From: Sclerodactyla briareus
Lineage: Eukaryota; Echinodermata; Holothuroidea; Dendrochirotida; Sclerodactylidae
Direction of reading: 5' to 3'
Length of the DNA stretch: 64,000 bases
NCBI GenBank assembly: GCA_026419785.1
Contig: JAODTK010005854.1
Span: 107,567-171,566 of the forward strand
Shown here: piece after piece, positions 12,081 through 23,499 of the stretch
Layout of the letters: each line of letters opens with the position of its first letter
How positions within the stretch are numbered: the stretch's first letter is position 1
Translations under genes and position numbers: made by a program
The notes under the pieces: generated by a model
The model's input: the letters and a program-made list of their open reading frames with translations, nothing else
The model's database searches: none
What the model was told of the DNA's origin: nothing

Positions 12081-13430
12081 AGGTCTCACTTTCTTATCTG
12101 AGTCATCACAATAGGTTTCGGGTTTCAATACTCTATTATTTTTTCAGTAGATTTCCGAGGGATTTCCAGCAAAAAAGTTCAGCAGGCATTTGGTCCTCTG
12201 TATACCTTTGGATTACCACTTTCCACACATCTTACAATGACGCTAACAAATCGAAACATCATGTTGTGAGTATCTGCGTATTTGATTTATCGGATAATCA
12301 GCACACACGCTAAAATCTCGGTTAGATTGCATTCAAAATCAGCATAAAGGACATAGGGAAACTTAATCGTCTACGCTGATTTATAATTAATTAGGTTCCA
12401 CGCACCCATTTTTCTCCTTCAGCTCTTGTTTTCATTCTTCTAGAGTTTTTTTCCGCACCATTACTTAGGCATTACAATTTTGCTCTGTCTCAATTACTAT
12501 ACAGTCTCCTTGGTGCCCCTCAAGAAGATCCTCCGAAAAGGAAAAAAGTGTAGGCATTTTAGACAAGGGATACATTGCTCCTGTGTTTGCTTCTGATCGG
12601 AGAATAAACGGACTGCCAGACTTTTATCCATGTGTAATGATATTAATTATATCTTGCTCAATGAGCATTAAATCCAATCCTTTTGTACTCGGATGATTCG
12701 AAATATGATATGGCACAACCCGCCACCACATTCCCAATCACATACATAATAGATAAATCGGTTTGTCTTTCTACTTTTGGGATTTGTGAAATAGGAGTTG
12801 GAGCAATTACCCTATTATTAAAAATAAATATCATTATGGGCTAAAAGCTAGGTCTCTCGTTTTATTTTTAAATACCTGGAATAGAGCAATTCTTAAGGCC
12901 CACCTTAAAAAGTTCTCATCTTTATTTTCACATTAATGATAGCTTTTTTATTTTTCCAATTTTTTAGGTAAATCAATGTAAGACCCCCCTTCAAGGGGTG
13001 ATATTTACCAATGTTCAGAGTCAAAATTTAGGACTCTTTCGACATAAACCCAGAACCATGATTTGTAATTTTTCAATTCATTTCGAGTATTTCAGATTTT
13101 GCTGTGTGTAATTCGCATCCAATTCACCCTGGCTTAAAATCACTTTTTGCCACAGTCGAAAATACACCTCACAAAATGCAATTAGTTCCATCGGGTTATC
13201 TGTTGAATTCCTTTAAAAAAATTGTGGAAAATTAAAACTCCTAATTTATCATATCTCAATCAGTTTCGTTTTTTACTGTTAGATTTCATGCTGGTCAAAA
13301 ACATTTTTGGATATACTCTTAGTGGATGGTTGTTTGGCACACCGTTACCCAAGTACTCAGCCACCCACCCAATGTCCGGATTTTAGTACAAAATGCAGTT
13401 CTGTCGTTCAAACCTTTAATGGCTTGAGGT
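12081..13430 (-). other. AT-rich segment, possibly the N-terminal part of the polymerase gene
   Basis: This segment lies immediately upstream (minus strand) of the recognised polymerase domain. A full-length gene of this type would extend here. Short minus-strand open pieces are present, but no motif could be fixed, and a plus frame at 12,071-12,313 shows nothing recognisable. The assignment rests on position only. Confidence 0.3.
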
Positions 13431-13680
13431 AATCGTTTTTAATGAATCCTCTATCCCAGATGGTCGTCTGGTAAAGCAATATTTATTAGTTCAACAGAGG
13501 ATTCAGATCTGCAGATTTCCAGTTATGAAAACGGCTTCGATTAGATTAATGTGGTTTCAATATGGCTTTGACGGTAATTTTTTTAATGAATCCTCTCTGC
13601 CGATGTTGTCTCTGGGAAAGCAATATTATTATGTTCCACATATTTCAGAATCTGCAGATTTCAACTGTAAAAGCTTGACA
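13431..13680 (+). repeat. Two-copy direct repeat, ~107-bp units, 142 bp apart
   Basis: Copy 1 starts near 13,431 and copy 2 near 13,573. Both contain TTTTTAATGAATCCTCT, a GATG.TCGTCTGG/GTTGTCTCTGG block, AAAGCAATATT, and a TTCAGA.TCTGCAGATTTC block. The 35-bp spacer is not shared. The copies sit between the polymerase remnant and the tandem array at 14.27 kb. Confidence 0.8.
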
Positions 13681-14265
13681 ATTTTCTAGATAAGTCCTCT
13701 TTCTTATATACTTTCATTTGTCCAGCTTAAACCATTTTTATCCCGTTTTGCAGTGATAGAAATTATTACTCCCTAAATTTTTCCAAAAAGTTCGTCCAAT
13801 ACTTTCGTGATGTTTTTTGCTTTTTTCTCGTTGATACTAAAATTTTATGCATGCATTATTACGCACACATGGTACATTTTAATGAGGTCACTTTTTGTTA
13901 TAAACTCACACTTTTACAAGGCTGGTGGGCTCTTTTAGCGCACTGAATGGCTATATGTGTTCTGTTGTGCAGTAGCTCCCACTGCAAGTGCGAGGACATG
14001 GTTTAGCACTATGTCCCATAAATTCCATGAACATGTTATTTTTTTAACACCATTGTAATCTTAGGTTTAGCAGGTGGCCAAAATCTTCACATACTCGCTT
14101 TACACGGTTTGTTCCATCGATTTGAATCCTTTACAGATGAAAAGCATTATTACTCTTACTTTCATTATTTAAACAATTTTCCTCATTTTCGTATAAATAA
14201 AACCAAACCACAGATGTGGACCGACTGCCTTCTCTCTCTCTCTATACATCTCGATCTTTGTTATA
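13681..14265. other. AT-rich sequence, nothing recognised
   Basis: There are no convincing frames. A 61-codon plus frame (14,109-14,294) runs into the tandem array and is not credible as a gene. Confidence 0.4.
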
Positions 14266-14693
14266 ATGTGAGAGGGGTTTTTTCACACATATAAGGCCAG
14301 TGTGTCACCTTCAAACCTCTCGTGTAGTTACATTGTGAGAGGGTTTTTACACATATAAGGCCAGTGTCAGCCTTTTTAAAACCCTCTTTTCCCCCTGTAT
14401 TACATTGTGAGAGGTTTTTTCACAATATAAGGACAGTGTGGTCAGCCTTTAAACATCTCTTTGTATTACATTGGGAGAGGGTTTTTTCACACATATAAGG
14501 CCAGTGTGTGCAGCCTTAAACCTCTCTTTGTATTACATTGTGAGCGGGTTTTTTTTTTTCACCACATAGAAGGCCAGTGTGTCAGCCCTTAAACCTCTCT
14601 TGTTATTACATTGTGAGAGGTTTTTTCACAATATAAGGCCACAGTGTGTCCAGCCTTCAAACCTCTCTTTGTAATTACATTGTGAGATCTATT
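14266..14693 (+). repeat. Tandem repeat array, 66-76-bp units, six copies plus a partial
   Basis: Units begin with ACATTGTGAGAGG or a variant at about 14,264, 14,331, 14,402, 14,469, 14,536 and 14,612, with a truncated seventh at about 14,678. Each contains a T-run, CACA(CA)TATAAGGCCAGTGTG and CAGCCTT(T)AAACCTCTCTT. Copies differ mainly in the length of T-runs and in single-base gaps. The array stops directly at the left inverted repeat. Confidence 0.95.
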
Positions 14694-14806
14694 CAACTAC
14701 AAGTTACAGGAGTTGTTGTGTCGTTGGTAAGACCTTACAGTTATTGTGCTCACGAACTTACAAGTTATTGTAATAGGAACTTACAAGTTATTGAATAAGT
14801 ACCGAT
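14694..14806 (+). repeat. Inverted repeat, left copy, with internal subrepeats
   Basis: Begins CAACTACAAGTTACAGGAGT and contains two copies of GAACTTACAAGTTATT. Its reverse complement ends at about 18,942, where the mirrored order (CAACCTACAATTTACAAGAG, a GTAGTTGTTAAGA-like block, then GAACTTACAAGTTATT-type subrepeats) is seen. The outer ends match best. No clear target-site duplication was found outside the pair. Confidence 0.8.
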
Positions 14807-15383
14807 GTTACACAATTATCAGCTTGAGCATACAATTTCAGGAGTATATTATATTAGATACAGAAACATTATCAATCTGCTTCTATTTTAAATGGTATCC
14901 CTCTATAAGTAAAACCATGAGTGAGTAGACAAATTATTCACGAAGATGTAGAAGACAAAAGCCTGTGTGGATAGCAGATATTAGCACCGTCATTAGTGGT
15001 TGGTGATTCCGGTAACTATTTGGAAAACTTAACCTGAAGTCTTCGCAACATACAAATTAGAAGAACTTAAAAAAATACATTCTAGCTACGAAAGCGAATG
15101 TGGTCATGAGATGATCAAGTCATTAGGTTCGACTCCAATAACAAATTTTGTTAATGCTCTTTCTTGGTTATAGGTTTGATGGATTATCAGGAACATTAAT
15201 GGCACAAATTGATGATGTGAAGCTTATCTAAAGAATAGAGAATGATCCACTAGTCGCAAATGCTTTATCACATTTTTTGTTGTGAGCCTTAATTATTAAA
15301 TTTGAGTACTTATTAGTCCACTTGCTGGCTGGACTTTAACGCAAGACATATTTCATTTAAAAATAATAGTGATACAATATACA

Positions 15384-15686
15384 TGAACCAAGTGGAAATC
15401 ACAATTGAACCAAGTGGAACCACAAGTGAATCAGCAAGTGGGGGAGGAGGAACCTCAACAAGTGAAACAACAAGTACTTAGGTTGACAAAAAAGAAAAAC
15501 CAGGTTAGAGGGGCTGCAGGAAAAAAAAACTTGCAGAGAACAAAAGAAAAAAGGGAAAAAAATACTGAACGAACACAACATTCTACAGATGACGGTGTGA
15601 ATGTTGATTACTTGCCTTATATTAGGGTAACTAACTGCATTTGCAGCTGTAGTGGGGTCCGTGTTTATTTATTTATCAAGTTATAA
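15384..15686 (+). pseudogene. Unassigned charged, Gln/Lys-rich open frame
   Basis: A 93-codon frame (15,405-15,686) starts with Gln/Val/Glu-rich repeats (DNA repeats of CAAGTGGAA or CAAGTGAA) and passes into a Lys/Arg-rich middle. A second frame from an ATG at 15,384 is Ser/Thr/Gly-rich over the same DNA, so the true frame is unclear. It lies inside the inverted-repeat-bounded segment upstream of the integrase, in the same orientation. No family was recognised. A basic, low-complexity protein of a virus-like element is possible but unproven. Confidence 0.3.
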
Positions 15687-15690
15687 AACT

Positions 15691-16600
15691 CCGAAGTGAA
15701 ACCTAAATTCCTGTAGTGTCTGAAGCAGTCGACCCTTTCCATTTCGAATAATCAATTGAAAGAAAAATAATAACAAAATGTCAATCAGTACTGATAATAC
15801 GTACCACTGATCTCCGGATCAATGGTTGGGGTTATCTGTTATTGTATTGCATGCTTGCGAGTAAAATGCTAAAACCTAAACCGTTCTTGGTAAACTGGAC
15901 GTCAACGATTGTTTCAATTGACTGCTACTGGTTAGCAGTGCACTAGCACACAAGGATGGTTGTTGAATCAGGGTATACTACCAGGTAAAATTATAAAGCC
16001 AACCACTTAATATTAAAAAGGAATAATAAAAAATGGCAAACAATAGCTATGGCTGGTAGGTGGTGCGGCTTATAAATGCCGTAGCTTTAGTGGTACAATT
16101 TCTTCTTTTCTAATCTAAAAGATGGTGCAGAGGCTCAAGAATAAAGAAAGCACGATTTAGTCTTTAGAAACAACTCAGCAGAGAGAACAAAAATAACCGA
16201 AGAAAGACTCAACATCTGGCATTTGATTAATGAACTAATGCAAAAAGGTCACTCAAAGCAAAATTTTTCGAAGCATCGATCGGCTATGGGCAGAATACTA
16301 CATCATGACAGGTCAACTGTATGATTTACCTGAAAATTCGAAGCGTGAACCGATGCTACGTGATTTTATACACCCAGTGAACGTCAAAAAACAGGTGAAA
16401 TATTGTTTCGTTATAATTGATATGGGTGCTGGGTCGGCATTGCAAGTTAGGAATTACTTAAAAAGTAACACCAGATTATCGAAAATGTGATAAAAGAACG
16501 TGACAATAAATTAAAAACTGTATAACTAACTCTTTCCAGAGGTATTGGAAAGGTTAAGGTGCAGTAACAAAATTAGAAGAAGCAACAAAAGAGTCCCAAA
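15691..16600 (+). other. Possible upstream part of the integrase gene
   Basis: Plus-strand pieces can be read between about 16,100 and 16,500 (for example a 61-codon frame at 16,305-16,490), interrupted by stops and frame changes. Position and orientation suit the N-terminal half of the integrase ORF, but no motif was pinned down. From 15,691 to about 16,050 nothing was seen. Confidence 0.35.
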
Positions 16601-16659
16601 GAAACAGCCAGAGCCATGCTATCAAGCAGGCAAATGTGGGCAATTTACAAGCAACCGCC

Positions 16660-17480
16660 AAAAATAATCCCCAGACCCAAAGTGTAAACAGTTATATTCA
16701 ACAATGGCAAATTTCCAATGATATGCCACCAAGCAGATCTTTTATTATCAACAGGATAAAATGGTAAGAAAACTTCAGTAGGCTTAAAAACCGTAGTTCA
16801 CGTAGCCAGTAAAATATAAAGAAGCAGAAGCACTAACGGCCAAAACTGCAACCCAAGTAGCGGGTGCACTCGAAAGAATCTATAAAGAAGCCATTGACTT
16901 ATCCAAAACATCAGATAGACCCTGGAAAAGGGGAAATCATGGGAGGGGTCCAATACCGCCTGGGCGTGAGAAAGGTGTCACAATACAAAGAGAGAAGTCG
17001 GAATCACAGAGCGCAAGGTATTTTAGAACCATTCAACAGAACGCTTAGCAGAGAGATATTTTCACCACATATGCTCAAGAAAATGAACCTAGAAGGTAAC
17101 AGATACAGAGCCTGGGTAAATATTACCAGAAGTGGTATCAGCATTAAATCATGAAAAATCTATATTAATAGCGCTGGAACCTATTTTATTGCAATAACGA
17201 AAAAGTCTGTCGAACAAAATTCAGCTTAACCATTAATGCAAAAGAGAGAAAATACCTGATGGTGTGAAAGTTAGGTCCTTGTATGCCCCAGGTGAATCTG
17301 AACACGATTCCAGAAAGAGAGCAACAGACCCCATCTGGTCGATTAAACTATGGAAGTCGACCACTATGCTCTCACAAAAGGACGCCCACCGTGTTCCTTA
17401 GCAAATGTCCAAATAGAAGCAGCTCGTTCGGCAGAGCAGACCTGCAGATTATACCACAGTACAGAATCACCGCCGAATGA
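16660..17480 (+). pseudogene. Retrovirus-type (D,D,E) integrase of the DNA transposon, frameshifted
   Basis: The integrase would catalyse insertion of the element's DNA ends into the host chromosome. Visible blocks in order are: KYKEAEALTAKTATQVAGAL near 16,819-16,880, typical of the sequence after the first catalytic Asp; a PLTYPKHQIDPGKGE region near 16,888-16,932, containing the D-P-G segment that carries the second Asp; LEPFNRTLSREIF near 17,025-17,065, where related enzymes have the catalytic Glu in an ERFNRTL-type motif, so the Glu is aligned here two residues before FNRTL; and a C-terminal block with RATDP near 17,325. At least four frame changes interrupt it. The gene lies between the inverted repeats and shares orientation with the 15.4-kb frame. 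The integrase class is well supported. Its attribution to a Polinton/Maverick-like element rests on the neighbouring polymerase. Confidence 0.78.
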
Positions 17481-17507
17481 GGTGCTTGTGTATACCCTGG
17501 CTTATAG

Positions 17508-17662
17508 GAGAATTCCCCTCTTACTTGGAATTCCCCTCTTGGAAATCCCTCTTTGGAATTCCCCTCTTGCAAATCCCGCCCCCTCTTGGAATTCCCCTCT
17601 TGCTTGCAAATTCCCCCTCTTGGAATTCCCCTCTTGCTTGGAATTCCCCTCTTGCAATCGGT
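17508..17662 (+). repeat. Short tandem repeat of GGAATTCCCCTCTTG
   Basis: About eight imperfect copies of a 15-27-bp unit with the core GAATTCCCCTCTT, alternating with CTTGCAAATCCC-like pieces. It begins just after the end of the integrase reading. Each core contains GAATTC. The frames across it (Pro/Ser/Leu-rich) come from the repeat. Confidence 0.95.
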
Positions 17663-17739
17663 TTACAAATTGAACTCAACCTCCTAAGGTAAAGTATCTG
17701 TTTCAAGTTAAGTTTTGAAGTCTGTACTTAATGAATATG

Positions 17740-18705
17740 GTATAATTATTACTTATAAGTTTTAATAATCTAATGTAATTTGTACATTGCATAAAGAGAT
17801 TATTAACCAGTTCTAGATTATCATTTTAACTTCTGTTTAAATTCCTCTGTGTGTTCCTCCTCAAGAAAGATATATTGAAGTTCTACTTCAGGAAAAACAT
17901 CGCATATTAACAAGAGTCAAATTTATACTTGCACCATGTGAGCCTCCACCATTGAACCCCATAAACATTCTTTAACTACAGGTTCAAATACAACCTCTTA
18001 CAAACCAATATTTTTTACCTGTTGCATCTATTGGATTTGAGTGCCATCAATAATAGACGCTTTACATTTCATATTTAAACCTTCACCTTGTTTAAATAGT
18101 TTTTTAATATGTTCGTAATTGTTTACTAGTATCTTTTACAAACACGCACAACCATTTTCATCAACTTTCATAGCTGTTCAATATTGATTTCAAAACATAA
18201 GTCCATTCTTTTTTTTGTTATTTCCGCTTTCAAAACTATTAATATGCTGAAGGGTGGCTATAGTATTTGATTATTGTTACATCCCCCCCCCCTGTTTTCA
18301 ATACTTTCAAAGTTTTAAGAAAATAATTTTTCGCTAATTGTTAATACAACATTTCATCTTGGTTGGATTTTCAATTGTATTATTAGATGTCATATAACAA
18401 CATGTTTGCAAGCCAACATTTCAATCTTTCAGTTTTTTTTTATTTCATTATTGCCGAATATCAAAAGGCCCTTGAACCTTGACTACCAAATGAAATTTTT
18501 GTGGTAGTGCAAAGTAAGTGGGCATATGTACCATCATCAGCCTTTACAATCGTTTCTTCACTACTGACTACTTTGTGACCAGATTTTTTTTTTTCGGTAC
18601 ACTGTTGTAAACTGAAAATCTATCTTATCGAATCGCCACCCGTAGAATATAGTTGTTTTTTCTTTCTTAATTGCCATGTTTGTTATTCTACTACGTCCTC
18701 TTTCT
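17740..18705 (-). pseudogene. Structural-type gene remnant of the virus-like element (unassigned)
   Basis: A start is plausible at about 18,676 (ATGGCAATTAAGAAAGAAAA, read on the minus strand), just inside the right inverted repeat. Recognisable coding pieces are VVSSEETIVKADDGTYAHLL (about 18,500-18,560), MKVDENGCACL (about 18,140-18,170), LFKQGEGLNMKCKASIIDGT (about 18,040-18,100) and EVVFEPVVKECLWGSMVEAH (about 17,930-17,990). The reading changes frame several times and would give roughly 300 residues. No signal peptide or membrane segment is apparent. I have the impression that similar hypothetical proteins recur in invertebrate genomes beside such transposons, but I cannot name a function. 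It is convergent with the integrase gene. Confidence 0.5.
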
Positions 18706-18777
18706 TCCTTCAACCCATTTTAATTTTTTTTATATATAAAGAATTTAAATAATTTGTTATATTTGTACTTTTTCTAT

Positions 18778-18942
18778 CACTGTGTAAGTTCTAATTACAC
18801 TAACTTGTAGTTCTTATTCCAATAACTGTAACTTCTTATACACAAATAACTTGTAAGTTCTTATTACAATAACTTTGAGTTCTTATTACAATAAACTTGC
18901 AAGTTCTTAACAACTACACCACCTCTTGTAAATTGTAGGTTG
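18778..18942 (-). repeat. Inverted repeat, right copy, with internal subrepeats
   Basis: Carries four to five variants of AACTTGTAAGTTCTTATTACA and ends ...CTTGTAAATTGTAGGTTG. Its reverse complement matches the left copy at 14,694. The subrepeat period is about 22-25 bp. The right copy is longer because it holds more subrepeats. Confidence 0.8.
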
Positions 18943-18954
18943 CTCTGTTTTAAG

Positions 18955-20560
18955 TATAAGTTCTGAATGTTTTTTTGTCTTCACAATTTCATTTATATTT
19001 TGCGCCTATTTGTTGTAATCCGTAATGCAATCATTTTCTTTCAAGTAATTTTCGTATGAATCACGAATCTTTGCAATAAATTACACACAAAAAAACCTTT
19101 TGTCTGTTCTCTAAATCTTTTCATAACAACTATTATATTTTTTGTTACGAAATCCAACAACTTTGAGATAGGCATGTCTACCACTAAACGCAATTCACTG
19201 ATCATGCCCTTAATCATTTATGTTTTTTCTATATGACAATCATTAGTTGCATGCACAATCTCTATGATAAATAACGTTTCATCACCTTTGAAACGTTCGG
19301 AATACTCTTGATAGAGTTCATGTACGAGACCTAAACTTCATCAGAATTGCCAGACTCCTTTCTCTGTTTTTATAAGCTTTCTTCCATGCTAGCGTGAAAA
19401 CAAATGATAACGATGTGTTCAAATAATTTTTGTATTCATTTTCTAATAGATTTAACACAAACCCCACACCCTGTTGACGCATACGAGTGCCGAATGAGGA
19501 TAACTTTTGGGAAAACATTAATATATATTTTTTCTTTTTCATTTTAAAATGGTGCTGAACTAAATCTACAATTCTTAATATTGAGCTGTGCATCCTGACA
19601 ACATAAAGTATAAACAGTACGAATTTCCATAATCCTTCTGCATCTTTTTCTTCCAGTGTGAATGTTAATCCTTCAGAACAAATTTTTCTATCCTCCTACC
19701 AACACGTGATTTTTATTATCATCACTGCTTCTTATGTCGAAACCAAAGGCGTATTTATTTCAAATAATCCGCCATGAGTTACATCACAAGTTTTCGTTCG
19801 TTAACAATGCCTATTCCTTGCAACAATGTTTTAACAATTATCATCCCATTTATATCTTTGCATGCCTTGCGCATACACTGTTCGGAAGGCCTCGATAGTA
19901 ATGGTTACTTTATTCATTTTATTATTGGGTAGAATTTACTCGTGGTCTCTACCATAATTTACGCCACTCTCATGGGGGGGTACTCTCCAAGTACCCTGAG
20001 TATACCCTCCATGCTTTTTGCTGGTGTGTTTGATTATATTTCCAAGTTTGTATCTCTTTTGTTTTAATGTAATGTTCTGTGGTCTTCAATACTCGTCATA
20101 AAGTACACACCGGCCGAGTATTGTTTTGATACTGGTTTTTGATCATTCTGCTATCTCCTGCATTAGTAACATTTCGTATTCTAAACGATTCGCACTTTTT
20201 TATAACTAGCGCTGGTCCTGTGCTTTTAAAATATTAATATCACACACCAGAAGCAAATTAAATGTTCATGTCATACTCATACGGTCGTTGAGGCAGCCCT
20301 GATCATAGGTGCCACATTATTTGGTCAGCAGTCAAATTCCAGAGGCTGTAAAATCGTGTTCCCATAGGCAATCGGCACTTGCTTTAAAATCTTACCAAAT
20401 CGTGGTTGCTTGAGGTATCTGATACTGCAGCGTCAAACTCTTGCAATTTTCAATGTTTTCATTCAAATACCCTGATACGCCATATTACTCAGCCGTTCCG
20501 CTTGGGTACCCATAAATCGCGATAGCAGTGATACACATCTGCCTCGTCTAGGGAATAAAT
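18955..20560 (-). pseudogene. Structural-type gene remnant of the virus-like element (unassigned)
   Basis: Minus-strand coding traces run from about 20,100 down to the edge of the right inverted repeat. They include TTEHYIKTKEIQTW (about 20,060-20,090), KVTITIEAFRTVYAQGMQ (about 19,860-19,915), KYAFGFDIRSSDDN (about 19,720-19,760), EGLTFTLEEKDAEGLWKFVLF (about 19,610-19,675) and a 91-codon open stretch (19,318-19,593). Frame changes occur every 60-150 bp. The pieces remind me of a family of hypothetical proteins that is multi-copy in marine invertebrates, but function is unknown to me. No catalytic motif was seen. Reading above 20,200 is uncertain. Confidence 0.45.
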
Positions 20561-20844
20561 TTCGCTGGCCTTCGCTTTAAACCAAAACACTTATCTTTTT
20601 TTTTACAATTGCTCGACCAAGATTTGGGACCATCGTTCGTTCTGTTTCATCGTCCTTCCAGATATTAATTCAATGTTAAAGCTAGTCGGGTTGTACCGGG
20701 TACTATGAATCAATCTACACCTAAATTTGGCATCTAAACCGGTAACATTTCTTTTTGATCTATTGTGCTGGGATTGTTCGTGATCACAACAGACTGTCTA
20801 ATACCTTTCACACCCAATTCATTACGTAATTTCTGTACGGTCAT

Positions 20845-22130
20845 TTGTGCGTAGTGCGTTTGTCATTTATTTTAAATACAATATTCTTTGGAATAACAAT
20901 TGATGACTTTGCATTGGATTATTATGGTCGGGAAGAAAACCCGCTCTGGAAGATGATGCTGATGAGACACCATTTATCAATGGAGGATTCATTTTATGAT
21001 CAACTAATTAAATCTAACCGAAGGATTGATTTGTCTTTGAATGAGCAGTTTAAAAGAATTGAAGTAGATGATTTCTATGACAATATGAAAGAAAAATATG
21101 GATTAATCCCACATGTAAACATATGGATACTTTCAAACTTGTGGGTGATAATCTTTTAGTCAAAAACAGATAACGGTATGAAACGGAACTCAGCAAGATA
21201 AAAGCAAGCTCTACAGTATTAGTAGATCATTGTGAATACTATCGGAATCAAATGGGGTTTGTTGACTACTCAACATCCACCACAAAGTTACACCAAAGCA
21301 AAGACAAGTTATTGAAAATATAATAAAGTCTGCCTCTAAATACTGAGTATATTGAAAGGGAAGAGACTCTGCCAGAATTTGCTAATGATATGAATCAATC
21401 AATACCAGGTGAGATGCAAGCAGTAATCGATAATGTGAAGCTAGCACAGAGGATGTGATAGTTGGTACCCAAACATAACTTAGTATGAGAGAACTACTAC
21501 TCTCGATGAAGCTCTACAAAATCTCGTGGTTAGCTTGTCAATAACTGACAAACTTGGAATTAGACGATGTTATATATCAGAACAAAAATCTAGCGCAAGC
21601 GCAATGAGAGAAATGACGAAGCTGGAAAAGAAATCAAAGCGAGAATAAAAGATTTGGAAAAGAAAGAATGGTAATTGGAAGCTGCAAGTGTAAATGTAAG
21701 CATTGCGTGGCAGATTAACATAATAAAAGAAACTATCAATCAACTTGTAAATGAAGATACGACACTATCGAAAAAAGTAAGATTTTGATTTGAGAACAGG
21801 TGTTAAACTGTGGTTAGTATCTTACGTTATAAGCATTAGTATTACATATTGTTACAAGCATCCCTTGCAGGTGTTTAAAATGTTGTGCCACCCCAACCAA
21901 GTCCAACCCCTAGTGGTGGTATTAACACCTATTAAAGATATTCTAAAAAGCAATAGCGAATGTATGGGGAAAGTTAGGTTCTAAACTGCTGAATGCACTG
22001 CCAGGCTCATCGGAGGTTTTTATCTGGCTATTAAATGCCTCGAGTTGTGCTGTTGGATGGCTTGGCAGAAAATGTTGGGCATTTGTTACTGGTGTTTGTA
22101 GCTTTGGTAGTTAATTACCTCTTGAAATGA
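20845..22130 (+). pseudogene. Long charged protein with hydrophobic C-terminus (virus-like element)
   Basis: The first part is a 104-codon frame (20,845-21,159) rich in Asp, Lys and Glu. It is followed after frame changes by further charged, Leu/Lys/Glu-rich stretches (about 21,200-21,700) of coiled-coil character. The C-terminal part changes sharply: a hydrophobic segment at about 21,800-21,870 (LWLVSYVISISITYCY), then a WGKLGSKLLNALPG block near 21,970-22,005, and a final hydrophobic, Gly/Ala-type region with AVGWLG near 22,050. This charged-helix-then-membrane layout suits a virion or membrane-associated protein. That is inference; no named family is assigned. Confidence 0.5.
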
Positions 22131-22199
22131 ACATCTGAAGTAATTATTTAAGTACATCAAAAAGCATATATGAAATACTTGGAATCCCAGTAACCCCAA

Positions 22200-23490
22200 C
22201 GATGATGGTAACAAGTTTGGTCATTTTTCATGTTCACTTTGCAGATTTGAAGTATTTGTGGATCTGGTGTTGCTAATGTTGTTGTTGTTCAAACTGGCTT
22301 AGTTGTATCATCAAATGTAGTGGGAGTTGCAATTGGTTCATCGAAGTCCCTATCCTCAAACAAACTTCCTCAACTCACTACAGGTTAACACAGTTGGTGT
22401 GCCATCAATAACACCCGAGTATTAAAAAATCATTCGTACCGAGTGCTGTTTGTTGTTTCTGGGGTCTAATTGAGTTTCATTAATTATAACCTATATGGGT
22501 GCCAGCGTCAAGTTCCAGATCTGTAGGCATCATGTAAACTTTGACCGACTAACAAAGTCTACTTGCTACGACACTTGTCCGTGTCTTTGATAATATCGAT
22601 TTCACTACTTTGTAAATCTACTGAGAATTAATACCATCCCTAATATAGACAAAAACTGGTCGTTTAGCATCTAGGGATGTGCCAGGTGTCGAACAACTTG
22701 TTTTTGTTTGAGTTGTGCCCCTAAAATACAATAAACACAAGTTCTCATGCTATCATTGAGTGTCCCTATGTGCCATATCTTTATACCTTCTGATTGTGGT
22801 ATGACAAACCCTCTCCCAGCGCCTTCTACTTCTTCACCTTGAGAAAGTGGAGAACTGTGAATCTAACTGTAACGAGGTTGATTTTTTACGAAAAGCCGTT
22901 CCAGTTGCATCTGTGTACCCTTCATGCGTATCGTGTAAACTACTAGTGTCATAATTACCGTCTAATACATTGAATTCCCAGCATAGCATGCGCTAAACAT
23001 TACTATGGTTATTGACGTGTTGCTTCCAAATTTGATTTCGTGGGAAACATGAAACCGATGACATAATGTCTCCATATGCTGACATGTCTATATTATTATT
23101 CATGCATTATAATGATTTTGAAATGGTGTGGGACAACTCTTTTAGCAGCCTTCGACAACAATAATAACATGAAACCTATAAAAGCTTTTATCTACTGTCT
23201 GTATGTTGGAGGTGGCCATAGCTGACACCACATCTTGAGGTGCTAAATCACCAAATTACAAAAGTTGAGTTGATTTTGCCAAAATTGCATCGGGTTTTGA
23301 GTTCCAATCCGTTTAGACCTTCATCAGATTGGACGTGTTGTAATACATTTTTTCATAATAAATCTGGTACAATCGATTTCCAATGTGTCAGTATTTATAA
23401 ATTGTATAGTTTGACTTTGAAGTCTGTTTTGCTCAAAGGCTCTTTATTGTCTGGTGGTGAATATATCCTACTAACTTTTATCTTTTGAAT
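22200..23490 (-). pseudogene. Possible capsid-type structural gene remnant (unassigned)
   Basis: Minus-strand pieces can be followed over about 1.2 kb: a VYSPPDNKEPLSKTDFKVKL start region (about 23,410-23,470), VLQHVQSDEGLNGLELKTR (about 23,290-23,345), YTDATGTAFRKKSTSLQLDS (about 22,865-22,925), GRGFVIPQSEGIKIWHIGTL (about 22,760-22,820) and AKRPVFVYIRDGINS (about 22,625-22,670). The long run of coding pieces, with little repetition and many beta-prone residues, is what a capsid or penton-type gene would look like, but I cannot assign it by motif. Frame changes are numerous. It opposes the genes on both sides. Confidence 0.45.
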
Positions 23491-23499
23491 AATTGCTTT

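Noticed and set aside
17350..17706. Pro/Ser/Leu-rich frames on both strands
   Set aside because: They translate the GGAATTCCCCTCTTG tandem repeat. Only the part before 17,480 belongs to the integrase reading.
18955..20560. This minus-strand region as the DNA polymerase gene of the element
   Set aside because: No polymerase motif occurs here, and clear polymerase motifs are at 10.2-11.8 kb instead.
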